Translations under genes and position numbers: made by a program
Shown: piece by piece, positions 33,883-42,079 of the stretch
How positions within the stretch are numbered: the stretch's first letter is position 1
Layout of the letters: each line of letters starts with the position of its first letter
Notes under the pieces: generated by a model
Databases searched by the model: none
Told to the model about the DNA's origin: nothing
Seen by the model: only the letters and a program-made list of their open reading frames with translations
Source of the DNA: Crossiella cryophila
Lineage (GTDB): Bacteria > Actinomycetota > Actinomycetes > Mycobacteriales > Pseudonocardiaceae
Direction: 5' to 3'
Assembly: GCF_014204915.1 (NCBI RefSeq)
Contig: NZ_JACHMH010000001.1
Coordinates: 8,457,501 to 8,521,500 of the forward strand
DNA: 64,000 nucleotides

Positions 33883-34599
33883 CTAGGGCTTGCCGCGCCC
33901 GGTTCTCAGTTCCACCACGTTGGAGGCAGGCCCGTAGTAGAACGCGCGCACCCGGTAGGCCGCGGTCCGCTCCTCGGGCAGGGTCACCAGCCCGAAGGAG
34001 TTGATGTTCGGGTCCAGCAGGGCCGCGGTCGACCAGGCCGGCGCCGCACCCGCCTTCACCTCGACCGCGTAGTGCTCCTCGTCGGAGGCGTTGTCCCGCC
34101 AGGTGAACCGGATGCCCTGGCTGGTCATCACGGTCGCCTTGACCTCGGTGGGGGTGGCGGCGGATGCGTTGGCGCGCAAGGATTGCGTGCCCGCGGGCGC
34201 GCCGGGCAGGGTCTGTGGCACCGCCCACTCGTGCGGGTCCTCCTCCGGCTTGTCCCCCGGTTTCGGTTCGGGCAACGTCACCGACTGCTCGGGGGAGGCC
34301 GTGCCGTAGTAGGGCCGGAGGCGGTAGAAGAAGCGGGTTTCCGGGATCAGGTCGGGGTGCCGGTAGCTGGTCTCCTCGGGGGCGAGGAACTTCAGCACCG
34401 TGTACTCGCCGTTGGGTTCGTTGGCATACTCCAGCACCCGCCCGGCCACCGGCTGCCCGGTGTTCTCCCAGCGCAGCGTGACGTCCACCGGGGTGTCCAG
34501 TTTCCCGGACAGCGCGCCGCCAGGGGACGCGGATTCCGTTGCGGCACAGGCGGATAACAGCAGGGCCAGGACAGGCAGCACAGCGAGGGACTTGAGCAC
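33883..34599 (-). CDS. Lipoprotein with two fibronectin III-like domains
   Basis: A 238-residue exported lipoprotein. GTG 34599 is preferred because GAGG lies 6 nt upstream and the short signal peptide ends in the lipobox LLSACAA. The body appears to hold two FnIII-like beta sandwiches: DVTLRWENTGQPVAGRVLEY with YRHPDLIPETRFFYRLRPYY, and GIRFTWRDNASDEEHYAVEV with YRVRAFYYGPASNVVEL. Such proteins bind surfaces or polysaccharides; no enzymatic residues are evident. It converges on the EVE gene with a 6-bp gap. Confidence 0.75.
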   Translation of the reverse strand: MLKSLAVLPVLALLLSACAATESASPGGALSGKLDTPVDVTLRWENTGQPVAGRVLEYANEPNGEYTVLKFLAPEETSYRHPDLIPETRFFYRLRPYYGTASPEQSVTLPEPKPGDKPEEDPHEWAVPQTLPGAPAGTQSLRANASAATPTEVKATVMTSQGIRFTWRDNASDEEHYAVEVKAGAAPAWSTAALLDPNINSFGLVTLPEERTAAYRVRAFYYGPASNVVELRTGRGKP

Positions 34600-34691
34600 G
34601 GGGGACCTCGAGACAGGGCGGGGCACGCGGTCGTCCCGGCGCGCGAAACCGGGACGACCGCGTTGGTCAGGGCAGGGTCAGCGGCGCGGGA

Positions 34692-35294
34692 TCACTTGCG
34701 CCAGAAGCGGATTCCGCTCCACACCACGGTGGCGGGCCCCTGGCCGCTGCTGGTGCGGTAGGCGCCGAACTTGTCGTAGAAGCTGCCGCTGGGGCTGCTG
34801 TAGCTGTGTTTCTGGGAGCCGTTGATGTAGGTGCGGTGCTGGCTGCCGACCTGGTGCACGGTGTTGACCCGCACGGTCGCGCCGACGGTGGCGCCGGTGG
34901 CGACTGTCGCGCCGCCGTGCACCGCGTAGAGCCTGCCGCCGCGTTCGACGGCCAGCATGAAGAACGGTCCGGCCGAGGGCCCGTCCTGGAAGGTCTGCTT
35001 CAGCGAGATCCGGGTGCCGCCCATGCTCTGGATCCGGAACGACCCCTCGAACTGGTAGGTGCCGCCGCCGTAGGTGTCATACCTGCGTTCGGCGCGCTGG
35101 TCGCCGCTGGCGGTGGAACAGGTCAGGGTGAAGGTCAGGTTGTTGACCTGGCCGCAGCCGCGCTCCTGCACGTTGAAGCCAGGGGAACGCGACGTCCAGC
35201 CACCGCCCTCGACCTGGGCCTGCGCGGCAGGGGCGGTGAGCACGAGCCCACCCAGCAACGCGATCCCAGCGAGGACACGGTGTTTTCTCGGCAT
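34692..35294 (-). CDS. Secreted polysaccharide-lyase-like protein (PL7-type fold)
   Basis: A 200-residue exported protein. ATG 35294 has GGAGG 5 nt upstream; the signal peptide ends AAQAQ. The rest is a single beta-jelly-roll. Three segments recall PL7 alginate lyases: RAERRYDT near the RxExR position, ISLKQTF near QIH, and YDKFGAYRT near YFKAGVY. The Gln-Ile-His catalytic set is not intact, so it could be a lyase with another substrate (glucuronan, for example) or a lectin-like protein. A CcpA/LacI-type AAGCGCTT box lies upstream. Confidence 0.55.
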   Translation of the reverse strand: MPRKHRVLAGIALLGGLVLTAPAAQAQVEGGGWTSRSPGFNVQERGCGQVNNLTFTLTCSTASGDQRAERRYDTYGGGTYQFEGSFRIQSMGGTRISLKQTFQDGPSAGPFFMLAVERGGRLYAVHGGATVATGATVGATVRVNTVHQVGSQHRTYINGSQKHSYSSPSGSFYDKFGAYRTSSGQGPATVVWSGIRFWRK

Positions 35295-35364
35295 TCCAAC
35301 CTCCAGGAAAAGGCGCAGCGAGAAAACAAATGCCGACGTTTGCAGGGGCCGGCATCCGTTACTC

Positions 35365-35376
35365 GAAAGCGCTTAC
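35365..35376. promoter_or_regulatory. LacI/CcpA-like operator upstream of the PL7-like gene
   Basis: GAAAGCGCTTAC contains the palindrome AAGCGCTT, the core of many LacI-family operators. It is about 70 bp upstream of the minus-strand start at 35294. Confidence 0.5.
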
Positions 35377-35584
35377 AGGTTGGCGGGGTGAAGCCACATT
35401 AGGACACGATCGGGGGTCCGACAAGACTTTCACATATGCGACCGGAAGTGCGGCCGAGAACGCCTAGTGACGCGGGCTGGCGAAACTCCACAACGGCCAC
35501 TCGTCCACAACCGTGAACCGCATCGAGCACAGACAGAAGAGCGCAGACGCCCGCCCCGGATGCCTCGCCGTCACTTCTGACCGG

Positions 35585-36259
35585 TCAGCCGCCGGTGTCG
35601 GAGGCGGCCAGTTCCACTCCGGGCTCGAACACCAGCCTGATCAGCTCGCACAGGAACTCCGGCACGCTCAGCCCGTCGTAGAGACCCCGGCTGGCCTGCG
35701 ACAACACCACCCGGCCGAAGGCGCCGACCATGATGATCTGGCTGGCGACCGCGGGCTCGACCCGCAACCGGTGCCCGGCCGCCACACACGCGTCCAGGGC
35801 CTCGATCAGGATGACCCCGATCTCCGCGCTGGGCCGCATGGTGCCGGTGTCGCCCCAGGACACGCCGACGCCCTTGGGGAAGGCCAGCAGGATCCGCTGG
35901 TGCGCGGGGTTGTTGATGGCGAAGTCCAGGTAGGCGCGCAGGATCGCGCACAGCCTGCCGAGCGGATCGCCTTCGGGCACGGAGTCGCGGCCGAGGGCCA
36001 TGGCGTCGGCCATGCGCTGCATCTGGTCCTGCATCAGCGCGCCGACCAGCTGGGTCAGGTCGCCGAAGTGCGGGTAGATGCTGGCCGGGGCAATCCCGGC
36101 GGCCCTGGCCACCCCGCGGATGGTCAGCGCGTCGTCGGTGTCGAGGGCGCCGAGCAGCCGCTCGGTGGCGGCCATGATCTCCTGCCGCAGCCGGTCCCCG
36201 TGTCCCCACGGGTTGCGTACCCGGCGCGGCGTCCCGGGTAGGCCGGAGTTCGCCTCCAC
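35585..36259 (-). CDS. TetR-family regulator (downstream of pair)
   Basis: A 224-residue TetR-type protein. GTG 36259 lies 4 bp after the previous tetR stop, so the two are co-translated. The helix-turn-helix is LTIRGVARAAGIAPASIYPHFG (residues of about 45-66, longer than quoted motifs; the key is ASIYPHF). The C-terminal helical domain ends LIRLVFEPGVELA and has YLDFAINNPAHQRILLAF, a segment common in TetR proteins with a TetR_C_25/13-like ligand domain. Ligand unknown. Confidence 0.88.
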   Translation of the reverse strand: MEANSGLPGTPRRVRNPWGHGDRLRQEIMAATERLLGALDTDDALTIRGVARAAGIAPASIYPHFGDLTQLVGALMQDQMQRMADAMALGRDSVPEGDPLGRLCAILRAYLDFAINNPAHQRILLAFPKGVGVSWGDTGTMRPSAEIGVILIEALDACVAAGHRLRVEPAVASQIIMVGAFGRVVLSQASRGLYDGLSVPEFLCELIRLVFEPGVELAASDTGG

Positions 36260-36263
36260 CGGC

Positions 36264-36863
36264 TCAGCCCCGGTGTTCCGGTAGCGGGATATCGCCGGTG
36301 TGCAGGAGTTTCAGCGCGTCCTGGGTGATCTCCCGCAACGGCCGGCGGCCGTCACCGTCCACCCATTCCCGCAGCACGACCTCGATCAGCCCCATGGTCG
36401 CGGCCGCGGACAAGGCGGCCTTCAACCCGGCCGAGGGCCCACCGACCCTGGTGGCTATCTCCTCGGCCAGCTCGTTGCGCCAGCGCCAGGTCTGTTCGGC
36501 CAGCCGGGCCTGCAGTGAGTCGGTGTGCCTGGCCAGCGCGTAGACCGCGCGCACCCGCTGGGCGTCCTCGGCGACCACCCGCATCAGCCGGTCCAGCACG
36601 ACGTGCAGCGCCTCGGGCAGCGGCCGGTCGGCGGGCTGGGCGCGCATGACCTCCAGGGAGTCGGTGAGGTGCTCCTCCACGAAGCCCGCGATCAGCGATT
36701 CCTTGGTCGGGAAGTAGCGGTAGAGCGTGCGCGTGCCGACCTCGGCCGCGACCGCGACCTGCTCGATGGTGGTCGCCTCGAAGCCCTGCGCCGCGAACAG
36801 CTCCAGCGCCTTGTTGGCGATCTGTAACCGGGTGCGCTGCATCTTCAGCTCACGCAGCCCCAT
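36264..36863 (-). CDS. TetR-family regulator (first of pair)
   Basis: A 199-residue TetR-type repressor. ATG 36863 has AGGAGG 7 nt upstream. The N-terminal helix-turn-helix reads ATTIEQVAVAAEVGTRTLYR followed by YFPTKESL. The C-terminal domain (LHVVLDRLMRVVAEDAQRVR, ETWRWRNELAEEIATRVGG-like) is of the type often linked to small hydrophobic ligands. It is divergent from a P450-ferredoxin pair; four TGGCA repeats and a perfect dyad lie in the shared region, so this protein probably controls both directions. Confidence 0.9.
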   Translation of the reverse strand: MGLRELKMQRTRLQIANKALELFAAQGFEATTIEQVAVAAEVGTRTLYRYFPTKESLIAGFVEEHLTDSLEVMRAQPADRPLPEALHVVLDRLMRVVAEDAQRVRAVYALARHTDSLQARLAEQTWRWRNELAEEIATRVGGPSAGLKAALSAAATMGLIEVVLREWVDGDGRRPLREITQDALKLLHTGDIPLPEHRG

Positions 36864-36907
36864 CGGCACACCTCCTGACCAGCCCCTCTTCGCCCGGAGG
36901 CTAACAG

Positions 36908-36980
36908 CACGGACCGTGTTCGACGTGCATTCGACACACGTGGCATAGTGGCAGTGTTGGCAGAATGGCAGTAACTGCCA
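36908..36980. promoter_or_regulatory. TGGCA repeat and dyad cluster in the tetR/P450 region
   Basis: TGGCA occurs at 36941, 36949, 36958 and 36966 (8-9 bp apart). The last copy forms a perfect dyad TGGCAGT-A-ACTGCCA (36966-36980). A further dyad, CACGG-A-CCGTG, lies at 36908-36918. The cluster is 45-117 bp upstream of the tetR start. Likely TetR operators. Confidence 0.65.
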
Positions 36981-37297
36981 GATTCCGCCCGACAGCTCCA
37001 CCGGGACCCGGTCACACCCACCGCGTGGCCACCCCCGGCGACCACGCACAACCCGCCCAGCACGCCCCCACCACCTACCGCCGCCCTACCGCCAACCGCC
37101 CCCACCACCTACCGCCGCGCCGCCACCAACCGCCGCCCCCACCTGCCGCCGCCCAACCGCCGACCAGTGCCCTCAGCCGCTTCCCAGCCCGTCCCCACCA
37201 GGCCGGCCGGACCGGCCCCACCGGGCCGATCACCACCGAACTCGCCAGCCGCCGCCACCGCCGCACTGACGTCCCACCACCGAAAGGACCCGAGGTC
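36981..37297 (+). other. Pro/His-biased low-complexity leader upstream of the P450 gene
   Basis: Open plus-strand DNA is in frame with the P450 but has a degenerate C-rich composition. CACCACCTACCGCCG occurs twice (37069-37083 and 37101-37115). It is unlikely to be coding, since a good start with GAGGTC lies at 37298. It would form a long C-rich mRNA leader if transcription starts near the operators. Confidence 0.5.
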
Positions 37298-38530
37298 ATG
37301 ACCGAGACCGCGAACGCTCCCGCCAAGGCCGCCTTCCCCGACACCCGGCCCGCGGGCTGCCCGTTCGACCCCGCCGCGGAGTACCAGGAGCTGCGCGAAA
37401 CCGCGCCGGTGAGCCAGGTGAGCTGCCCGGTCGGCGTGGACGCGTGGCTGGTCACCCGGTATGAGGACGTGCGCAGCGTGCTGGCCGACCCGCGCCTGTC
37501 CTCCCGCGCCGCCTCGCCGTCCAACCACGTCAACACCGAGGCCGACCTGGACGCCCCGGCCGCCCCCGGCTCGATCCTGCACCACGACGGCCCCGAGCAC
37601 TCCCGGCTGCGCAGGCTGCTGACCCCGGAGTTCACCGTCAAGCGCATCCAGGCGATGCGGCCCTACATCGCCGACCTGGTGGATCAGCACATCGACAAGA
37701 TGCTCGAAGGCACCGAGGCTGACCTGTACCACGACTTCGGCCTGCCGATCCCGTCGCTGGTGATCTGCGAGCTGCTCGGTGTGCCCTACGCCGACCGGGA
37801 GATGTTCCAGGCGGCCAGCGGGGTGCTACTCAAGGTCGACATCACCCAGGAGCAGCGGCTGGCGGCCAGCGGTCAGGTCCAGGGCTACATGGCCCAGCTC
37901 GTGATGGCCAAGATGGCCAACCCGACCGACGAGGACCTGCTCGGCAGGCTCATCCAGCGGGCCACCGCCGGCGGCACCCCGCTGACCATCGAGGAGCTGG
38001 TCACCCTCGGCATCTCGCTGCTCATCGCCGGGCACGAGACCACCGCGAACATGATCGCGCTCAGCGCCGCCGCCCTGCTGCAGCACCCGGACCGCCTGGC
38101 CGAGCTGCGCGCGGACGCCTCGATCGCGCCCGCCGCGGTCGAGGAGATGCTGCGGTACCTCTCGGTGGTGCAGTTCGGCGTGTTCCGCCGGGTGGTCGAG
38201 GACCTGCCGATCGGCGAGCAGGTGTTCAAGGAGGGCGAGTTCGTCATCGCCGCCCTGTCTTCGGGCAACCGGCAGGAGTCGGTCTTCGGCAACCCCGACG
38301 AGATCGACTTCGGCCGCAACGCCAGCGCCCACCTGACCTTCGGCTACGGCGCCCACCAGTGCCTCGGCCAGCAGCTGGCCCGGGTGGAGCTGCAGGAGGT
38401 CTTCGCCCGGCTGTACACCAGGATCCCGACGCTGCGCCTGGCGATCCCGTTCGAGAACATTGAGTTCAAGCACGACGCACTCGTGTACGGCGTGCGGTCG
38501 CTGCCGGTCACCTGGGACGCTCAGGCCTGA
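37298..38530 (+). CDS. Cytochrome P450 (CYP105-like)
   Basis: A 410-residue soluble bacterial P450 monooxygenase. All landmarks are present: I-helix AGHETTAN (residues 244-251) with the Thr for oxygen activation, ExxR as EEMLRYL (Glu283/Arg286), and the haem loop FGYGAHQCLG with Cys355. The N-terminal CPFDPAAEYQELRETAPVSQ and HHDGPEHSRLRRLL resemble CYP105-type enzymes of actinomycetes. A [3Fe-4S] ferredoxin follows 44 bp later and is its likely electron donor; no reductase is nearby. Substrate unknown. The TetR pair upstream suggests induction by a small molecule. Confidence 0.95.
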   Translation: MTETANAPAKAAFPDTRPAGCPFDPAAEYQELRETAPVSQVSCPVGVDAWLVTRYEDVRSVLADPRLSSRAASPSNHVNTEADLDAPAAPGSILHHDGPEHSRLRRLLTPEFTVKRIQAMRPYIADLVDQHIDKMLEGTEADLYHDFGLPIPSLVICELLGVPYADREMFQAASGVLLKVDITQEQRLAASGQVQGYMAQLVMAKMANPTDEDLLGRLIQRATAGGTPLTIEELVTLGISLLIAGHETTANMIALSAAALLQHPDRLAELRADASIAPAAVEEMLRYLSVVQFGVFRRVVEDLPIGEQVFKEGEFVIAALSSGNRQESVFGNPDEIDFGRNASAHLTFGYGAHQCLGQQLARVELQEVFARLYTRIPTLRLAIPFENIEFKHDALVYGVRSLPVTWDAQA

Positions 38531-38574
38531 CCGGCCGCCGACCGCGACCCACCACCGCACAACAGGAGTTGGAA

Positions 38575-38769
38575 ATGCGCGTCAACATCGACGAAGAAGC
38601 CTGCGTAGGCGCCGGTCAGTGTGTGCTGGCCGCCGCCGAGGTGTTCGATCAGCGGGACGAGGACGGCGTGGTGGTGCTGCTCCAGGAGGAGCCGCCGGCC
38701 GAACTGGGTGAGGCGGTCCGCGAGGCGGCCGTGCTGTGCCCGGCGATGGCGATCCACGTCCAGGACTGA
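38575..38769 (+). CDS. [3Fe-4S] ferredoxin
   Basis: A 64-residue ferredoxin that should pass electrons to the P450 just upstream. ATG 38575 has AGGAG 6 nt upstream. Cys10, Cys16 and Cys55 are the ligands (CVGAGQC and VLCP); the position of a fourth ligand is Ala13, which fits a [3Fe-4S] rather than [4Fe-4S] cluster. The size, acidic composition and position match ferredoxins encoded beside CYP105 genes. Confidence 0.95.
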   Translation: MRVNIDEEACVGAGQCVLAAAEVFDQRDEDGVVVLLQEEPPAELGEAVREAAVLCPAMAIHVQD

Positions 38770-38798
38770 ATTCCCCGGACAATCACATATCTGAACTC

Positions 38799-38831
38799 CC
38801 GGCCGGCGCGCGCCAATCGTGCGCCGGTCGG
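38799..38831 (+). terminator. Hairpin terminator after the ferredoxin gene
   Basis: A 13-bp stem with two G-U pairs (38799-38811 with 38819-38831) and a 7-nt loop, 30 bp past the ferredoxin stop. Likely ends the P450-ferredoxin transcript. Confidence 0.7.
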
Positions 38832-38991
38832 CGACCAATGGGGCTTGCGTAATAACCCCTCCGCCCGCCCGAATGGGAATACCCGCACCCAGACGGATCA
38901 ATGCGCCATCCAGCGGACATCCCGCGCACACCTACCCAGGCTAGTTTCTCCTCATCCGCCACCACCGGGTAACGGTTTGAGGAGCGCAACG

Positions 38992-40119
38992 ATGCATCGC
39001 CCACTCGCTCGCGCGGCCACCGCAGTCGGCGCGGGCCTGCTGGTCCTGGCCGCCGCAGCCGGCGGCTCCACCGGAGCCACCGCAGCAGCGACCCCAGCCG
39101 CCGCGACACCCGCGGCAACCCCCGCGGCCGCGACCCCGGCCGCACCCGCCGCCGCGACATCCGCCCAGGCCGCCGCAGCCACCGCCGCCCAGATGGTGAC
39201 CGCCACCGGCGCCGCCTCGGTCGGCCTGCACAACGCCTACATCCAGGCGACCTTCCCGTACCTGGCCGACGCCCTGGACACCGGCGCGGGCATGCTCGAG
39301 ATCGACATCTGGACGAACTTCTTCGGCACCAGGGACTTCAAGGTCAGCCACGACCCCGGCAACAGCAACAACTGCGCTGCCGCGAACACCTACCCGGAGC
39401 TGCGCACCGGCGCCCGCAACCAGAACCTGGCCACCTGCCTGCGCAACATCCGCCTGTGGCACGAGAACAAGCCGAACCACCCGCTGGTCGTGCTCAAGCT
39501 CGAACTGAAGAACGGCTTCGACGGCCGCGGCGGCTTCGGCGCCCAGGAACTGGACCGCGTCATCGCCGACAACCTGGGCGCCGCGAACGTCTTCGGCCCC
39601 GCCCAGCTCAAGGGCGGCCACGCCACCCTGGACGCCGCCGCCCAGGCCGGCGCGTGGCCCACCCGCGCCGCTCTGACCGGCAAGTTCCTGATCCTGGTCG
39701 AACGCGGCACGTTCGAGGCAGCCAACCCCTTCGACCGCTATCACACCGACGTGGAATACGCCGACCGCCTGCTCAACGCCAACAGCGCGGGCACCCTGCC
39801 CTCCACCATGGCCTTCCCCGCGATCAACGGCGCCAGCCAGTCCGACCCGCGCACCGGCGACCGCGGCGGCAACCGCGCGCCCTGGCTCGTCGCCTTCGAC
39901 GGCGACGCCAGCGCCTACGCCGGCTACCCGGGCAGCTACCTCGGCGGCAAGTACCTGGTCGTCATGACCGACGCCCACCGGGTCGCCCCGGCGATCGACG
40001 GCGTGAACCCACCGGTCCCCGACGCCCACGCCCGGGTCCGGGACCTGGCCGCCAAGGGCGCCACCATCGTCTCCAGCGACTGGCGCAACCCCGCCATCGC
40101 CTCCTACACCACCGGCTGA
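38992..40119 (+). CDS. Secreted PI-PLC-like phosphodiesterase
   Basis: A 375-residue exported protein of the phosphatidylinositol-phospholipase C-like TIM-barrel superfamily. ATG 38992 has GAGGAG 7 nt upstream. A signal peptide is followed by an Ala/Thr/Pro-rich linker to about residue 65. The catalytic half has VGLHNAYIQATFPYLADALD (first His), MLEIDIW (metal Glu/Asp), KVSHDPG (second His) and LVVLKLELKNG (metal Glu). This fits Ca-dependent actinomycete PI-PLC-like enzymes. It may cleave phosphoinositol lipids or similar diesters outside the cell. Single gene, same strand as the P450 pair but separated by a terminator. Confidence 0.82.
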   Translation: MHRPLARAATAVGAGLLVLAAAAGGSTGATAAATPAAATPAATPAAATPAAPAAATSAQAAAATAAQMVTATGAASVGLHNAYIQATFPYLADALDTGAGMLEIDIWTNFFGTRDFKVSHDPGNSNNCAAANTYPELRTGARNQNLATCLRNIRLWHENKPNHPLVVLKLELKNGFDGRGGFGAQELDRVIADNLGAANVFGPAQLKGGHATLDAAAQAGAWPTRAALTGKFLILVERGTFEAANPFDRYHTDVEYADRLLNANSAGTLPSTMAFPAINGASQSDPRTGDRGGNRAPWLVAFDGDASAYAGYPGSYLGGKYLVVMTDAHRVAPAIDGVNPPVPDAHARVRDLAAKGATIVSSDWRNPAIASYTTG

Positions 40120-40783
40120 CCAGCACCACTCCGGCCAACCAGCACCACCCAGCGGCTCCACCAGGACGACCCTGTCCACGGTGGGGCCGCGCCCATTTCG
40201 AACGGGTCACCCCGTCCGCCATCGGACGTTGTCACCACATCGGCCCAATCGTAGGATGATTGACATCCGCGCTCAGCGGCCGTGGACGTTGTGCGGGCCG
40301 GCCCGCCGCCCTGGCCCGCACAACCCGCCGCTTCCGCAGACAGGTCGCGGCCCCGGCGACACCGCCAGAACCCACCACGGTCACCCGCGCCCACACCACC
40401 ACGCGGCCGGTGACCACGCCCTCAGCACCACACCGCGCCTCAGACTCATCGCCAGCCAGCCCAGCTCACCGCGCACGGCCAGCCTCGCCTCGCACGGCCG
40501 TCCCACGGCCCTCGGCCAGCCGGGACACGCGGCTGACACACCACGCACGCCCGCCTCAGCACCTAGCCCGCTCCGCGCGCAGACCAAGCCGGGTCCCTGC
40601 GCACAGCGTTCACGCCAAACACGTCCAGTGCACTCGGCACGGCAGCATCGGCCGCCAGCCGAATCGCCACGGCATGCACCCAGCCTCAGCACCAACATCA
40701 ACCCTGTCGGTGCTCAGCCAGCCCACACCACAGCCCCGCGACGCCCAGCCCAATCAGCCGGAGCGTCCGAGTGTTCTCGTAGG
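40120..40783. other. 664-bp region with no gene seen
   Basis: Frames on the plus strand have Pro/Arg/His-rich, domain-free translations and run into the reverse complement of the PAC2 gene. No repeat, terminator or RNA gene was recognised. Confidence 0.55.
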
Positions 40784-41704
40784 TCAGTTGTCGCGGGGGT
40801 CGGTGAACCCCTGCTGCTCAGCCAGGAACCGCTCGACCTCCGCGCCCAGTTCCTCGGCGCTCGGCATGTCCTCGGCCGTTTCCAGCAGCAGGCTCTCCTT
40901 GCCCGCGGCCTCGGCGAACGCGTCGTACTGCCGCTCCAGCGCGCCCACCACCTGCGAGATCTCCTCCGACTCCACGACCTGCCGCTGCACCTCGGCGTCG
41001 GCCCGGCGCGCGGTCTCCCGCAACGAGTCCGCGGGAAGCACGAGGCCGGTCGCCTGCACGACATGGTCGAGCAGGGTCATGGCCACCGCCGGATAGGTCG
41101 ACTGCGCGAGGTAGTGCGGCACCTGCGCGGCGAACCCGACGGCGTCGTGACCGCTCTCGCCCAGGCGCAGCTCCAGCAACGCGCTCACGTTGCCGGGCAC
41201 CTGCACCCGGTTGAAGAACGACTGGTGTTCGGAGATCAGTTCCCGGCGCGTCGCGTGGGCCACCACGCCCAGCGGTCGCGTGTGCGGAACACCCATGGGA
41301 ATTCCGTGGAAACCGACGGTCAACCGGACGCCCCAGCGTTCGATCAGGCTACGAACCGCCTGGGTGAAGGCTTCCCACCGCAGATCCGGCTCAGACCCTG
41401 TGAGCAAGATGAAGGGGGTGCCGATGGCGTCATGCAACAGATACACCACAAGCTCGGGAGCCGCAAAATCGGCCCACCGGTCGGTCGAGTAGGTCATCAA
41501 CGGACGCCTCGACCGGTAATCGAGCAGGCCGTCGACGTCGAACCGCGCGATCACGCGGTGCTCGTAGGTCTCCAGCAGGTGCTCGACCAGCACCCGCCCG
41601 GCCGCTCCCGCGTCCATGAACCCGTCGAAGTGGTGCAGCAGTACCGCTCCGGTCAGGTCCGGGACATCGGAGTCCACCTCGTACAGGTTCTCCGGATCCA
41701 GCAC
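40784..41704 (-). CDS. PAC2-family protein (proteasome-assembly-chaperone-like)
   Basis: A 306-residue cytoplasmic protein of the PAC2 family, widely kept in actinobacteria and suspected to act with the proteasome or ATP-grasp-type systems. GTG 41704 is preferred (VLDPENLYEVD) because GGAGG lies 5 nt upstream; a TTG four codons earlier is the alternative. Family segments are GAVLLHHFDGFMDAG, DVDGLLDYRSRRP, LLTGSEPDLRWEAF and GIPMGVPHTRP. The C-terminal 90 residues are a charged helix (EVQRQVVESEEISQVVGALE), probably coiled coil. Confidence 0.88.
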   Translation of the reverse strand: MLDPENLYEVDSDVPDLTGAVLLHHFDGFMDAGAAGRVLVEHLLETYEHRVIARFDVDGLLDYRSRRPLMTYSTDRWADFAAPELVVYLLHDAIGTPFILLTGSEPDLRWEAFTQAVRSLIERWGVRLTVGFHGIPMGVPHTRPLGVVAHATRRELISEHQSFFNRVQVPGNVSALLELRLGESGHDAVGFAAQVPHYLAQSTYPAVAMTLLDHVVQATGLVLPADSLRETARRADAEVQRQVVESEEISQVVGALERQYDAFAEAAGKESLLLETAEDMPSAEELGAEVERFLAEQQGFTDPRDN

Positions 41705-42079
41705 CACAGCCTCCAACTTGTCTTTCCACGCGTCCGTATCAAGAACGCCCGACCGGGTGACACCATTCCCGCCTGATCAATTTGACGAGCCAGATGATCG
41801 CACGGTTATATGCCCTACATGGCACTCACCTCGATCGCCGAGACCCCCACCAACACCAGATCGACCCCCGCACAGCGCCGCCCACCCCCTCGTCCCGGCC
41901 CGCACTGGCCCGGCCCGCTCCCGCCGCCACCCCACGCGGACTCCTTGCGCACCAGGAGAATCTGCCTCTTGTCAGCGCATTTTCGTTGCCCACCAACATA
42001 ATTCCCTGACAGGCAAGTCGCGAGTTCCGCCGGTGGCGAAACTGTCATTCCCATCCCACCCCCACCCTTAGGCTGTGCC
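41705..42079. other. Intergenic region between PAC2 and DUF222-HNH genes
   Basis: There are 375 bp between divergent genes. Small frames are Pro-rich and unlikely to be coding. No clear operator; the promoters of both genes must lie here. Confidence 0.4.

Noticed and set aside
40181-41776. 531-codon plus-strand frame over 40.2-41.8 kb
   Set aside because: Its first part is Pro/His/Arg low complexity and the rest is antisense to PAC2. It has no ribosome site.
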